Assembly: GCA_937928165.1 (NCBI GenBank)
Contig: CALFVT010000004.1
Coordinates: 62,001-126,000 of the forward strand
Source: an uncultured Caulobacterales bacterium
GTDB lineage: Bacteria; Pseudomonadota; Alphaproteobacteria; Caulobacterales; Maricaulaceae
Length of the DNA: 64,000 bases
Direction: 5' to 3'
How positions within the stretch are numbered: position 1 is the stretch's first letter; each line of letters starts with the position of its first letter. This document shows positions 47,101 to 55,398 of this stretch, piece by piece. The notes below the pieces were generated by a model that did not search any database, had not been told where the DNA came from, and saw nothing but the letters and a program-made list of their open reading frames with translations. A program made the position numbers and the translations under genes.

Positions 47101-47621
47101 GTGGAATAAAGGCTATGCGCCTTGCGGGGGTTGTGCGTAAACGCCAAGAGCGCATGTCACAGCGTACAAAAAAGAAATTCTGCTATCTTGCTTTGTCTGA
47201 TCCCACAGGTGATTATGAAGTCTTTATTGGCCAAGAGCTTCTGGATCGTTACCGAGATATTATGTCCGCCGGGGCGCTTGTTGAGGTCCAAGTCAGCGTG
47301 GATGAACGGGACGGGGAGCTTAAAATCTTTGGCAATTCAATCGCGTCACTGGATACTCAGGCCCAGCAAAAACTTAAAGGCCTTATCATAAGGCTACGTA
47401 GTGCCAATGATGAAAGCCTTGATGACCTGCATGAGGTTATATCAGCGGTAAAAGCTGCGCCGTCTCGTAAAATGGGCTTTGTCGATATTATTGCGCCCCT
47501 TGAGGCGGGGCGGGAAGCTCATTGGCGATTACCTGATAAAATAGGTATTGGGGATAAGGCCCGTGCTGCCCTTAAATCTTCCCGCTTTGTTGAAGTCATA
47601 GAAGATGTTTATGACGGATGA
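44163..47621 (+). CDS. dnaE: DNA polymerase III alpha subunit (DnaE1)
   Basis: Replicative polymerase. I choose TTG 44163 as start: CCGGAG ends six bases before it, while the TTG at 44157 touches the ribosome site. The 1152-residue protein starts with the PHP domain (FVHLRSRSPYSLLEGA). It has the catalytic region GPGRGSGAGSVVAWSL and MPDFDIDFCQERRGEVIRYV with two catalytic Asp. The C-terminal part carries HhH and OB-fold domains. Length and the neighbourhood (lolD, rpsB) fit DnaE1 rather than the SOS polymerase DnaE2/ImuC. It probably shares a transcript with the SOS small ORF. Confidence 0.95.
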   Translation: MARTLSPFVHLRSRSPYSLLEGAMQISDMASYCSKWNMPALGITDTNNLCGALEFSSKCVDKGIQPLIGLTLSIDIGDHDPLAHGHKEPDGTLVLFAQNEAGYQNLMALSSAAFLDVEATDLPHVPFDVVLRHAEGLIALTGGPDGVLCRLTYQGQFKQAEAYLDQLQDGFKNRLYIELQRHGMSTELGTEAKLIAWGYEKAIPLVATNEPYFLEPTMHKAHDALLAISEGSYVLEKNRRKVTTQHYFKSTEQMVELFKDLPEAIENTVEIAQRCAVRSVARKPILPGFGDETLSEADILREEAKAGLEARLEKIPLATTRQAYFERLDFELNVIEGMGFPGYFLIVSDFIKWAKDQNIPVGPGRGSGAGSVVAWSLTITDLDPLRYGLLFERFLNPERVSMPDFDIDFCQERRGEVIRYVQQKYGSDQVAMIITFGTLQARAVVRDVGRVLQMPLGQVDRLAKLVPSNPANPVSLSQAIRMEKGLQEARDSEPAVKELLSMALELEGLYRNASTHAAGVVIGDRPLTQLVPLYRDPRSDIPATQFSMKWAEKAGLVKFDFLGLKTLTVIDRALGYLRAQGREIDLDAVSTDTPSAYKNLADGLSAGVFQLESSGMRDVLRKMAPDSIEELTALISLYRPGPMKNIDSYIDRKYERIPIEYPHPSLEEILKETYGIIIYQEQVMKIAQVLSGYSLGEADMLRRAMGKKDKAEMDRQKSRFINGAVERGVDARLAGDIFELVNEFAGYGFNKSHAAAYAMISFRTAYLKAEFPTEFIAASMSLDLNNVDKLAQFYREAKRMAIEVRPPCVNHSMADFDVAGGAVLYALGALKNVGLEAMRHVVAVREDGGPFKDLFDFAKRVDARIVNKRCFENLARGGAFDALEPNRAKAFLAAATLQSVGSRATQERESAQAALFGDSQIEMAEPELADPPPWSLVEKLEHELGAIGFYFGGHPLQAYEAVLLQKKTIFSADIESEYRGGIKAMRLAGVVRKRQERMSQRTKKKFCYLALSDPTGDYEVFIGQELLDRYRDIMSAGALVEVQVSVDERDGELKIFGNSIASLDTQAQQKLKGLIIRLRSANDESLDDLHEVISAVKAAPSRKMGFVDIIAPLEAGREAHWRLPDKIGIGDKARAALKSSRFVEVIEDVYDG

Positions 47622-47660
47622 TAAATTGGCGTTTCTTTTACAGTAAGGGGTAAAAACGCC

Positions 47661-47688
47661 TTGCATCCTATGAAATTGCGGCTATAAG
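47661..47688 (+). promoter_or_regulatory. Promoter of rpsB-tsf
   Basis: -35 TTGCAT (47661-47666), 16-base spacer, -10 TATAAG (47683-47688), then a GC-rich discriminator (GCCGCC). It is very like the two tRNA promoters of this window and leaves an untranslated leader of about 105 bases. Confidence 0.65.
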
Positions 47689-47704
47689 GCCGCCATAAAT
47701 TCGC

Positions 47705-47788
47705 GCACGAGGCGTGGCGTAGACCGTGTTGGTTTATTGTCAATTCCGGTGAACATTTGTTTCACACCTCGTGCAAGGCCAACCGGAA
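47705..47788 (+). promoter_or_regulatory. rpsB leader with interleaved inverted repeats (candidate pseudoknot)
   Basis: Two perfect pairings cross each other: A, GCACGAGG (47705-47712) with CCTCGTGC (47767-47774), and B, TTCCGGT (47744-47750) with ACCGGAA (47782-47788). The order A-B-A'-B' defines an H-type pseudoknot whose last strand touches the purine-rich ribosome site just before the ATG at 47803. GTGAA/TTCAC inside loop A can add a local hairpin. This is the expected layout for autoregulation by S2, known for the E. coli rpsB leader; here it is predicted only. Confidence 0.55.
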
Positions 47789-47802
47789 GAAAGAGAAACC
47801 TT

Positions 47803-48960
47803 ATGGCACTACCTGATTTTTCTATGCGTCAACTCCTCGAAGCAGGGGTTCATTTTGGGCATCAAACTCATGCGTGGAATCCAAAAATGGATTCATATAT
47901 ATTCGGCGCACGGTCAAATGTTCATATTATTGACCTATCACAAACAGTCCCGCTCTTGCACCAAGCCCTTGTTCAAGTGCGCGAAGTTGCGGCCAAAGGT
48001 GGACGTATTTTATTCGTCGGCACAAAACGTGCGGCGCAAGACCCGATTGCAACGGCGGCTAAACGGTGCGCGCAATATTATGTCAATCACCGCTGGCTTG
48101 GCGGTATGATGACGAATTGGAAGACCGTATCTAACTCTATCGCCCGCTTACGTGAGCTTGAAACCATGCAAGAGAACGGCGGTGCGGCAGGCTTGACTAA
48201 AAAGGAAGGCCTACAGCTTGCCCGTGAACTCGAAAAGCTTGATAAAACCCTAGGCGGGATCAAAGATATGGGCGGTAAGCCGGACCTTATGTTTGTTATT
48301 GACACTAATAAAGAAGGCATTGCGATTAAAGAAGCGCGCCGCCTTGGTATTCCTGTTGTTGCCATTTTGGATTCAAATTGTGACCCTGAATCGGCTGATT
48401 TTCCTATTCCGGGTAATGATGATGCGGCCCGCGCGATTACGCTTTACTGCGACTTGATTGCGGATGCGGTTCTTGACGGCATGACCGAAGCTCAAGCGGG
48501 CGCTGGTATTGATCTCGGCGCAGCGGTAAACCCTGTCGAATTAGCGATTGCTGATATTGCCCCGGCTGCTGAAGTGCCAACGGAGCCGGCGCCTGTTGCG
48601 GAAGCTGCGCCGCTTGCTCAGGCTCCAACTCAGGCCCCAAGCGCCGAGGAGTCTGAATATCTTCGCGTAACTCGTGAATATGATGCGGGTGTGGATCCAG
48701 AGGTTGTTACGAAGATTGAAAAACATTTGAGCGCGTCCCTGAGTAATCGTGATAGTAAATATGTCGCCTGCAGCGATGAAACAGAACTTGAGACCATTGC
48801 TAAAGGTTTTATGGTCAAGAAAATGGGTGTTGATGACAATGATGCGGCCATGGCCAAAATCAAAGCTGTTTGCGAGACAATGAAACCAACACGTATGAAA
48901 AACCGCGTAACATTTTATTACTTATTGGCGAAAAACGAAGGTAAACTTGGCGAATTTTAA
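47803..48960 (+). CDS. rpsB: 30S ribosomal protein S2 fused to a C-terminal DUF2853 domain
   Basis: Start at ATG 47803 ([20 protein letters not shown]). Residues 1-245 are a normal S2: [63 protein letters not shown]. An Ala/Pro-rich linker follows (about 251-283). Residues about 284-385 match DUF2853: [36 protein letters not shown], and the family-typical end [20 protein letters not shown]2 is usually 240-270 residues; this is 385. There is no internal stop, so the fusion is continuous. DUF2853 proteins are otherwise small and separate and have no known function. Confidence 0.92.
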   Translation: MALPDFSMRQLLEAGVHFGHQTHAWNPKMDSYIFGARSNVHIIDLSQTVPLLHQALVQVREVAAKGGRILFVGTKRAAQDPIATAAKRCAQYYVNHRWLGGMMTNWKTVSNSIARLRELETMQENGGAAGLTKKEGLQLARELEKLDKTLGGIKDMGGKPDLMFVIDTNKEGIAIKEARRLGIPVVAILDSNCDPESADFPIPGNDDAARAITLYCDLIADAVLDGMTEAQAGAGIDLGAAVNPVELAIADIAPAAEVPTEPAPVAEAAPLAQAPTQAPSAEESEYLRVTREYDAGVDPEVVTKIEKHLSASLSNRDSKYVACSDETELETIAKGFMVKKMGVDDNDAAMAKIKAVCETMKPTRMKNRVTFYYLLAKNEGKLGEF

Positions 48961-48989
48961 TCCGCTTTAACCTGTTTAAATTCCTTATC

Positions 48990-49009
48990 AACGCCTCTTT
49001 CGGGGCGTT
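48990..49009 (+). terminator. Weak terminator/attenuator between rpsB and tsf
   Basis: AACGCCTC (48990-48997) pairs with GGGGCGTT (49002-49009) around TTTC, 8 bp with one G-U pair, followed by an interrupted T-rich ACATTTTAATTT. It may partly terminate transcripts and tune the S2 to EF-Ts ratio. Confidence 0.55.
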
Positions 49010-49038
49010 ACATTTTAATTTCCTAAGGAGATATTCCT

Positions 49039-49965
49039 ATGGCCCAAATTACAACGGCTTTAATTAAAGAACTTCGCGACAAAACATCCGCAGGCATGAT
49101 GGATTGTAAAAAGGCACTAACTGAAACAAATGGCGATATTGAAGCAGCAGCGGATTGGCTACGCCAAAAAGGTATTGCTAAAGCGGATAAAAAAGCGTCC
49201 CGCGTTGCGGCAGAAGGCCTTGTAGCGGTATCGCTCGGCGGCACGAAAGGTGCGCTTGTTGAAGTTAATTCTGAAACAGACTTCGTTGCGCGTAACGAAG
49301 CCTTCCAAGCGGTTGTGGCTGAAATTGCAGACTTAGGCATCGGTGCCGGCGGTGATATTGATACACTTAAGGCAGCCGGCACAAAATCCGGCGAAAATGT
49401 TGCTGATCATCTTGTTGCCCTTGTAGGTAAGATTGGTGAAAATATGTCGCTTCGCCGGACGGATTACCTTGAAGTGTCGGACGGTGTTGTATCTGGTTAT
49501 ATCCATAATGCCGAAGCAGATGGCATGGGTAAAATCGGCGTTATGGTCGCGCTTGAATCGACAGGGGATAAAGCGGCTCTTGAAACATTGGGCAAAAAGA
49601 TTGCCATGCATGTGGCTGCGACAAGCCCGCTTGCTCTTACGCCGGCTGATCTTGATGAAGCCGTTGTTACAAAAGAGCGCGATATGCTTATTGCCGAAGC
49701 GCGTGAGTCTGGAAAGCCCGAAGCGATTATTGAAAAAATGGTTGATGGCCGGATGCAAAAATTCTTCAAAGAATCCGTTTTAACAACGCAAATCTTCGTT
49801 ATGGATGGAGAGCGTACAATCGACCAAGTTGTTGCCGATGAAGCTAAAACTCTTGGCACGGATGTGAAGCTTACGGGCTTTGCGCGCATGGCCCTGGGTG
49901 AAGGTATTGAGAAAAAAGAAGAAGACTTTGCCGCAGAAGTTGCGGCGGCAGTTGCTGGTTCTTAA
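49039..49965 (+). CDS. tsf: Elongation factor Ts
   Basis: Nucleotide exchange factor for EF-Tu. The 308-residue protein has the N-terminal UBA-like domain ITTALIKELRDKTSAGMMDC, the core LRQKGIAKADKKASRVAAEG, and the TDFVARNEAFQ loop that inserts into EF-Tu. AAGGAGA lies seven bases before the ATG. It follows rpsB, the universal pair. Confidence 0.98.
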   Translation: MAQITTALIKELRDKTSAGMMDCKKALTETNGDIEAAADWLRQKGIAKADKKASRVAAEGLVAVSLGGTKGALVEVNSETDFVARNEAFQAVVAEIADLGIGAGGDIDTLKAAGTKSGENVADHLVALVGKIGENMSLRRTDYLEVSDGVVSGYIHNAEADGMGKIGVMVALESTGDKAALETLGKKIAMHVAATSPLALTPADLDEAVVTKERDMLIAEARESGKPEAIIEKMVDGRMQKFFKESVLTTQIFVMDGERTIDQVVADEAKTLGTDVKLTGFARMALGEGIEKKEEDFAAEVAAAVAGS

Positions 49966-49995
49966 ACCGCAGCTTTCTTTTATATGAAAATATAG

Positions 49996-50026
49996 AACCC
50001 TGTGTCTAGCGCGCAGGGTTTCTTTC
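49996..50026 (+). terminator. Terminator after tsf
   Basis: AACCCTG (49996-50002) pairs with CAGGGTT (50014-50020) around an 11-base loop and is followed by TCTTTC. The stem is good and the T run interrupted. Confidence 0.65.
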
Positions 50027-50088
50027 GTTATAAAGGGTGAAACGGATTCGGCGGGGGCCGCTAGTCTTATTAACTGGGAGTTATTGAG

Positions 50089-50805
50089 GTGGATTATAAA
50101 TTCAAGCGCGTCTTATTAAAAGTTTCGGGGGAAGCTTTAATGGGGGAACAATCCTACGGCATTGATGTCTCTATGACAGAAAAAATTGCCAAGGAAGTTA
50201 AACATGCGCATGAAAACGGCCTTCAAATGGCTCTTGTTATTGGCGGCGGAAATATTTTTCGCGGATTATCTGCGGCCGCCGGCGGGATAGAGCGCACGAC
50301 CGCCGATTATATGGGAATGCTCGCAACAGTCATGAACGCTCTTGCGATGCAAAGCGCCCTTGAGCAACAAGGAGTGCAAACTCGGGTTATGTCAGCCATT
50401 CCAATGACGACAGTGTGTGAGCCTTATATTCGCCGCCGGGCGGTTCGCCATATGGAAAAGGGGCGCGTTGTTATTTTTGCCGCCGGTACGGGTAATCCTT
50501 ATTTTACAACAGATACCGCGGCCGCACTACGGGCGGCAGAAATGGGCTGTGATGCCCTTCTTAAAGGCACACAAGTGGATGGAGTTTATGATAGCGATCC
50601 GAAAACCAATAAGAATGCTGTCCGGTATAATCAATTAAGCTATCAAAAAGTGCTTGCAGATGACCTAAGGGTTATGGATACCTCGGCTGTGTCTTTGATG
50701 CGGGATAATTCCATTCCCATAATTGTATTTTCCGTGCATGATGCAGGTGGACTCGATTCCGTTATGCGCGGGCAAGGTGTTTGCACCACAATTTCGTCGA
50801 GCTAG
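50089..50805 (+). CDS. pyrH: UMP kinase
   Basis: Phosphorylates UMP to UDP, amino-acid-kinase fold, hexameric. It starts with GTG; GGGAG lies eight bases upstream. The 238-residue protein has [41 protein letters not shown] and [15 protein letters not shown]. Normal length and place before frr. Confidence 0.97.
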   Translation: MDYKFKRVLLKVSGEALMGEQSYGIDVSMTEKIAKEVKHAHENGLQMALVIGGGNIFRGLSAAAGGIERTTADYMGMLATVMNALAMQSALEQQGVQTRVMSAIPMTTVCEPYIRRRAVRHMEKGRVVIFAAGTGNPYFTTDTAAALRAAEMGCDALLKGTQVDGVYDSDPKTNKNAVRYNQLSYQKVLADDLRVMDTSAVSLMRDNSIPIIVFSVHDAGGLDSVMRGQGVCTTISSS

Positions 50806-50844
50806 AGCCTCATTACGGCCTGCTTGATTTTGTAAGGAGACAAT

Positions 50845-51399
50845 ATGACATTTGACCTTCAAAGCTATCGTAAGCGGATGGACGGCGCAGTTGCGGCGTT
50901 AAAAACTGAATTTAGCGGCCTTCGCACAGGGCGGGCGAACACGGCCCTTTTGGATAATATCACTGTGAATGCTTACGGCGGAGAGACGCCGTTAAATCAA
51001 GTCGGCGCGGTCTCTGTGCCCGAACCACGTATGTTAACTGTGCAGGTTTGGGACAAATCTGTCGTTGCCGCTGTGGAGCGGGCCTTGCGTGAAAGTCCTC
51101 TGGGCATTAATCCGGTTGTTGATGGGCAAACCATGCGCATTCCTATGCCACCGCTGACTGAAGAACGCCGGAAGGATTTGAGCAAAGTGGCCGGCGGGTA
51201 TTCAGAAAATGCCCGTGTCGCCATTCGCAATGTTCGCCGCGACGCAATGGATACTCTTAAAAAACTACAAAAAGACAGCGCTATTAGCGAAGATGACCAA
51301 AAGAAGTTTGGCGAAGATGTTCAAAAGGCGACCGATACAGTAATTGGGCTTGTGGATGAAGCGTTAAAAGCTAAATGCGAAGAAATCATGCAGGTATAA
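50845..51399 (+). CDS. frr: Ribosome recycling factor
   Basis: Splits post-termination ribosomes with EF-G. The 184-residue protein has the three-helix and beta-barrel pattern: [19 protein letters not shown], the barrel around [20 protein letters not shown], and [23 protein letters not shown] split over the second half. AAGGAG precedes the ATG. Confidence 0.97.
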   Translation: MTFDLQSYRKRMDGAVAALKTEFSGLRTGRANTALLDNITVNAYGGETPLNQVGAVSVPEPRMLTVQVWDKSVVAAVERALRESPLGINPVVDGQTMRIPMPPLTEERRKDLSKVAGGYSENARVAIRNVRRDAMDTLKKLQKDSAISEDDQKKFGEDVQKATDTVIGLVDEALKAKCEEIMQV

Positions 51400-51402
51400 A
51401 TT

Positions 51403-52131
51403 CTGAACCAAGCTTCAAAATATCAAGCTGATTTCCCGCTTCATGTGGGAATTATCATGGACGGGAATGGTCGCTGGGCCAAAGCCCGCCACCGTCCGCG
51501 TGTGTTTGGTCATCAAGAAGGGGTTAAAACTGTTCGCCGTATTGTCGAAGACGCGGCAGACTTGGGGATTAAATACCTAACTCTTTATAGTTTTTCGACC
51601 GAAAATTGGACGCGACCAAAATCTGAAATTACAGCGCTATTTCGCCTTTTAAAACAATATGTTGCAGATGACCTTGAAAGTCTAAACCGCAATAATGTGC
51701 GGGTGCGCATTATTGGCTCTCGTGAGGGTTTAAGCGAAGATCTTTTACGGGTGATAGATAAAGTGGAAACTGTGACTCAGAAAAACACCGAGTTCTTTCT
51801 TAATATCGCGTTTAACTATGGTGGCCGGGATGAAATTATCCGCGCTGTAAGGCGAATAGCCGCTGCGGGGCATGATATTGATGCGGTTGATGAGGCGACT
51901 TTATCGCGCTATCTTGATACGGCGGAACTTCCGGAGCCTGAATTTATTATTCGGACAAGCGGGGAGCGCCGCGTGTCAAACTTTTTGATGTGGCAATCCG
52001 CCTATAGTGAATTTATCTTTACAGATGTACTTTGGCCTGATTTTACCCGTAAAGACCTTGAATTAGCAATCGCTGAGTTTCAGACTCGCGATCGCCGGTT
52101 TGGGAATCTTAAAGCCGACGAAGTCGCTTAA
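51403..52131 (+). CDS. uppS: Undecaprenyl diphosphate synthase, non-canonical start
   Basis: cis-Prenyltransferase that makes the C55 lipid carrier for peptidoglycan and LPS. The catalytic Asp is in IIMDGNGRWAKAR, and RTSGERRVSNFLMWQSAYSEF is near the end. In this frame the frr stop TAA is at 51397-51399. The conserved residues just before the motif (FPLHVG) are encoded but no ATG, GTG or TTG precedes them; the only candidates are ATT 51400 or CTG 51403. Starting at GTG 51445 would cut the conserved N-terminal strand. I favour CTG or ATT, giving about 242 residues. Confidence 0.9.
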   Translation: MNQASKYQADFPLHVGIIMDGNGRWAKARHRPRVFGHQEGVKTVRRIVEDAADLGIKYLTLYSFSTENWTRPKSEITALFRLLKQYVADDLESLNRNNVRVRIIGSREGLSEDLLRVIDKVETVTQKNTEFFLNIAFNYGGRDEIIRAVRRIAAAGHDIDAVDEATLSRYLDTAELPEPEFIIRTSGERRVSNFLMWQSAYSEFIFTDVLWPDFTRKDLELAIAEFQTRDRRFGNLKADEVA

Positions 52132-52136
52132 GGATT

Positions 52137-52973
52137 ATGAGTGAGCCCGAGCCCATATCCTCGCCTAAATGGAAGAATATCGGGGCCCGCGCGGCCTCCG
52201 GCCTTAGTTTTGCTGTTGTCGCCTTTATCCCTTTTTATTTTGGCGGTATATATTGGACATTGCTCGTTGCCCTGATCGCCGCCAGAGCGGCATGGGAATG
52301 GGTACGTATGTCGGAAAGCCGCCCTACAAAATTTGCCTTTATGATTCCGATTTTAGGGGTCATATTTGCCTTAATCGCTAGCCATTATGAGGCCTATAAA
52401 GCGGCGTTTCTTTGTGTTGTTTTAATGGCAGCCTTGGCGGGAATTGAACGGCTTCGCCGCCGCAGCGCGGTATGGGCAGCGCTAGGGTTTATCTATATTA
52501 TTGTTCCAGCCATATTGTTAGTCCTGCTTCGCGGGAAAACTGCGGGTGTTAATGCGGTCGGCTTTCAAAGTTTAATCTATGTGATTTTAGTGGTTATTGC
52601 AGCCGATACAGGGGCTTATTTTGGAGGATCGCATTTTCGCGGCCCTAAGATTGCTCCTAAATTAAGCCCGAATAAAACATGGTCAGGTTTTATCTCTGGC
52701 ACTGTCTTTGCTGCATTAATTGGAGGTATATGTGCCGCCTTTATTGGATTTTCACCAGTATACGGTGTTATCATGGCGGTGCCGATTGTTATTTTTTCTG
52801 TTATCGGTGATTTTCTTGAAAGCGGATTAAAGCGAAAATTGGATGTTAAAGATACAGGCGGACTCTTGCCGGGCCACGGCGGGGTGCTTGACCGAGTCGA
52901 CTCGCTCATGATGGCCATTGTATTTGTCGCGATATTACAAGGGACCGCGCCGCATTTGTGGCCGATTTCATGA
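52137..52973 (+). CDS. cdsA: Phosphatidate cytidylyltransferase
   Basis: Makes CDP-diacylglycerol. The 278-residue membrane protein has about eight helices and the CdsA signature: SPNKTWSGFISGTVFAALIG and SGLKRKLDVKDTGGLLPGHG followed by GGVLDRVDSLMMA with the metal-binding Asp. It overlaps dxr by 4 bases (ATGA). Confidence 0.95.
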   Translation: MSEPEPISSPKWKNIGARAASGLSFAVVAFIPFYFGGIYWTLLVALIAARAAWEWVRMSESRPTKFAFMIPILGVIFALIASHYEAYKAAFLCVVLMAALAGIERLRRRSAVWAALGFIYIIVPAILLVLLRGKTAGVNAVGFQSLIYVILVVIAADTGAYFGGSHFRGPKIAPKLSPNKTWSGFISGTVFAALIGGICAAFIGFSPVYGVIMAVPIVIFSVIGDFLESGLKRKLDVKDTGGLLPGHGGVLDRVDSLMMAIVFVAILQGTAPHLWPIS

Positions 52974-54148
52974 CCCGCCGTATATCGGTCCTTGGCGGGA
53001 CGGGCTCCATTGGGGATAGCACATTTGACCTTATTCGCCGCGCCGCGCCAGGCGCTTTTAAGGTCGTGGCCATAACTGCTTATTCTAATGTTGATAAACT
53101 TGCTGCTTTGGCCATAGAGTTTGGCGCAGAATATGCGGCCATTGGCGATCCAGCCTATGAGGGAGATTTAAGGGACGCTTTATCAGCTCATGATATTAAG
53201 GCCGGCGGCGGGCGCAACGCGGTCATTGAAGCCGGGCAAAGACAAGCTGACTTCACAATGGCGGCGATTATCGGTGCGGCTGGGCTTGAGCCGACATTGG
53301 CCGCCGTGGATCAAGGCCGTACAGTAGGCTTAGCAAATAAAGAATGCCTCGTTTGCGCGGGGGATTTATTCATGCAACGGGTAAAAACGGCGGGCACAAG
53401 GCTATTGCCGATAGACTCAGAGCATAATGCTATTTTTCAAGTGCTTGAACATGATAAGCCCGAAGGTGTCAGGCGGCTTATCCTCACAGCAAGCGGCGGC
53501 CCGTTTCGCGAAACGCCGTTTGATGAGTTAACTAAGATGACGCCAGCACAAGCCCTTAACCACCCCGTCTGGAGCATGGGGGCCAAAATCTCTATTGACT
53601 CTTCGACTTTGATTAATAAAGGCTTAGAACTCATTGAAGCGGCTTATCTTTTTGACCGGCCCGAGTGCGAGATTGACGTCGTCGTTCATCCGCAATCTAT
53701 TATTCATTCGATGGTCGAATATATAGACGGCTCTGTTTTGGCGCAAATGGGCGCGCCGGATATGCGCACGCCGATTGGTTATGCTCTTAGCTGGCCGAAG
53801 CGTATGGAAACGCCTGTCAAACAGCTTAACCTCGTAGATATCGGCGCTTTAAGCTTTTTTAAGCCGGATATGATTCGTTTTCCGGGTCTTGATCTGGCCC
53901 GTACGGCTTTAAAACAGGGTGGGGCCGCTCCAAATGTTTTTAACGCGGCCAATGAGGTCGCTGTTGCGGCGTTTCTTAATGGTCGTATTGGATTTATGGA
54001 TATTCCGGCCTTGGTTGAAAAAACCCTTGAAACCCAAGAAAAATATACAAGTTTTGGGCAAGCCCTGATGTCCGTTGATGCGGTTCTCGCCTGTGACAAA
54101 GCTGCGCGTCGAACTGCAGATGAGCTTATTTTAACTTTGAAACTATAA
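52970..54148 (+). CDS. dxr: 1-deoxy-D-xylulose 5-phosphate reductoisomerase
   Basis: Second step of the MEP isoprenoid pathway. Start at ATG 52970; the GTG at 52958 would add four residues. NADPH motif SVLGGTGSIGDSTFDLI, LANKECLVCAG, PIDSEHNAIFQ with the metal-binding Asp/Glu, SSTLINKGLELIEA and VVVHPQSIIHSMVEY are intact. About 392 residues. Confidence 0.97.
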   Translation: MTRRISVLGGTGSIGDSTFDLIRRAAPGAFKVVAITAYSNVDKLAALAIEFGAEYAAIGDPAYEGDLRDALSAHDIKAGGGRNAVIEAGQRQADFTMAAIIGAAGLEPTLAAVDQGRTVGLANKECLVCAGDLFMQRVKTAGTRLLPIDSEHNAIFQVLEHDKPEGVRRLILTASGGPFRETPFDELTKMTPAQALNHPVWSMGAKISIDSSTLINKGLELIEAAYLFDRPECEIDVVVHPQSIIHSMVEYIDGSVLAQMGAPDMRTPIGYALSWPKRMETPVKQLNLVDIGALSFFKPDMIRFPGLDLARTALKQGGAAPNVFNAANEVAVAAFLNGRIGFMDIPALVEKTLETQEKYTSFGQALMSVDAVLACDKAARRTADELILTLKL

Positions 54149-54193
54149 GCATTTAACCCTATGGTTGGATAGTTTTAATTAAGGACTTAATGC

Positions 54194-55384
54194 GTGTCGT
54201 GGTTGATTAATTCAGTCTTATTTATGTCGAGTTTCATTCTCATGCTCAGCGCCCTCGTATTCATTCATGAAATGGGACATTATTCGGTTGCACGGTTTTT
54301 TAATGTGGCCATTGACCGCTTTTCTATTGGGTTTGGAAAACCGATATTTAAACGTGTTGATAAAAAGGGAACAGAATGGGTAATTAGCCGCATTCCCTTT
54401 GGCGGTTTTGTAAAGTTTTCTGGCGATATGGGCATGGCGAGCAATCCTGACCATAAACAATTAGCGGCTTTAAAAGAAAAAGCCTTAACAACAGGGGAGA
54501 CGGCTGATTATAATCGCTTTTTTCACTTCAAACCTTTGTGGCAGCGTGCGTTTGTCGTTCTTGCTGGGCCCCTTGCTAATTTCTTACTGGCTATTATCAT
54601 TTTTGCCCTCATTGTCATGACATTTGGTACGCGAAGATTAGAGTCAGTTGTCTCGACCGTGACCCCGTCCAGCGCAGCTGAAGCGGCTGGGGTCATGCCG
54701 GGCGATAAATTCCTAACCATGAACGGCCATGACGTATCCTTTCATAAAGACCTTGCCTCTTATGTGTCTTTACGTAGCGATAGTGATATCAAGACAGTTA
54801 TCCTGCGTGAGGGACAAGAAATTGAAATAACTTTACGCCCGCAACGTGTCGAGCAAAAAGACTTTATTGGTGGCCGAAATAAAGCTGGTATGATTGGAGT
54901 TGGATTTAGCCGTGAGAATGAGATCACAGTTAAATATGGCCCTGTAAAGGCCGTATCTTACGGCGTAAATGAGCTCGGCCGGACGATTTCTTCAACGGGT
55001 GAGTATGTTGGCCGCATATTCCGGGGCAAAGAAGACGGTTCCGCCCTTGGAGGGCCATTACGCATTGCGACAATGACAGGAAAAACAGCCGTTGACGTCT
55101 CGCAGCTCAATATATCTGTCTTTGAACGCCTAAAAGCGGCGTTTTTTACTCTTTTACAACTGGGGGCATATCTGTCAATCGGGTTAGGTGTCGCAAATTT
55201 AATGCCAATACCCGTACTGGATGGTGGACATTTATTATTCTACGGTTATGAAGCGTTAGCGGGTCGTCCGCTGAGTCAAGAAAAACAAGAAATAGGGTTT
55301 CGAGTTGGGTTCGCATTAATACTAACATTATTTGTATTTTTAACATTTAATGATGTTGGTTACATTCGTAGCTTTTTCTCCTAA
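54194..55384 (+). CDS. rseP: RIP site-2 metalloprotease RseP
   Basis: Intramembrane zinc protease for regulated proteolysis of anti-sigma factors. GTG start. The zinc motif FIHEMGHY (His25, His29) lies in the first helix and the third ligand in ANLMPIPVLDGGHLLFYG. A PDZ domain (about residues 150-230, AAEAAGVMPGDKFL) lies between. The protein has 396 residues. The dxr-rseP-bamA order is standard. Confidence 0.96.
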   Translation: MSWLINSVLFMSSFILMLSALVFIHEMGHYSVARFFNVAIDRFSIGFGKPIFKRVDKKGTEWVISRIPFGGFVKFSGDMGMASNPDHKQLAALKEKALTTGETADYNRFFHFKPLWQRAFVVLAGPLANFLLAIIIFALIVMTFGTRRLESVVSTVTPSSAAEAAGVMPGDKFLTMNGHDVSFHKDLASYVSLRSDSDIKTVILREGQEIEITLRPQRVEQKDFIGGRNKAGMIGVGFSRENEITVKYGPVKAVSYGVNELGRTISSTGEYVGRIFRGKEDGSALGGPLRIATMTGKTAVDVSQLNISVFERLKAAFFTLLQLGAYLSIGLGVANLMPIPVLDGGHLLFYGYEALAGRPLSQEKQEIGFRVGFALILTLFVFLTFNDVGYIRSFFS

Positions 55385-55398
55385 AGTGGACGGCATAT

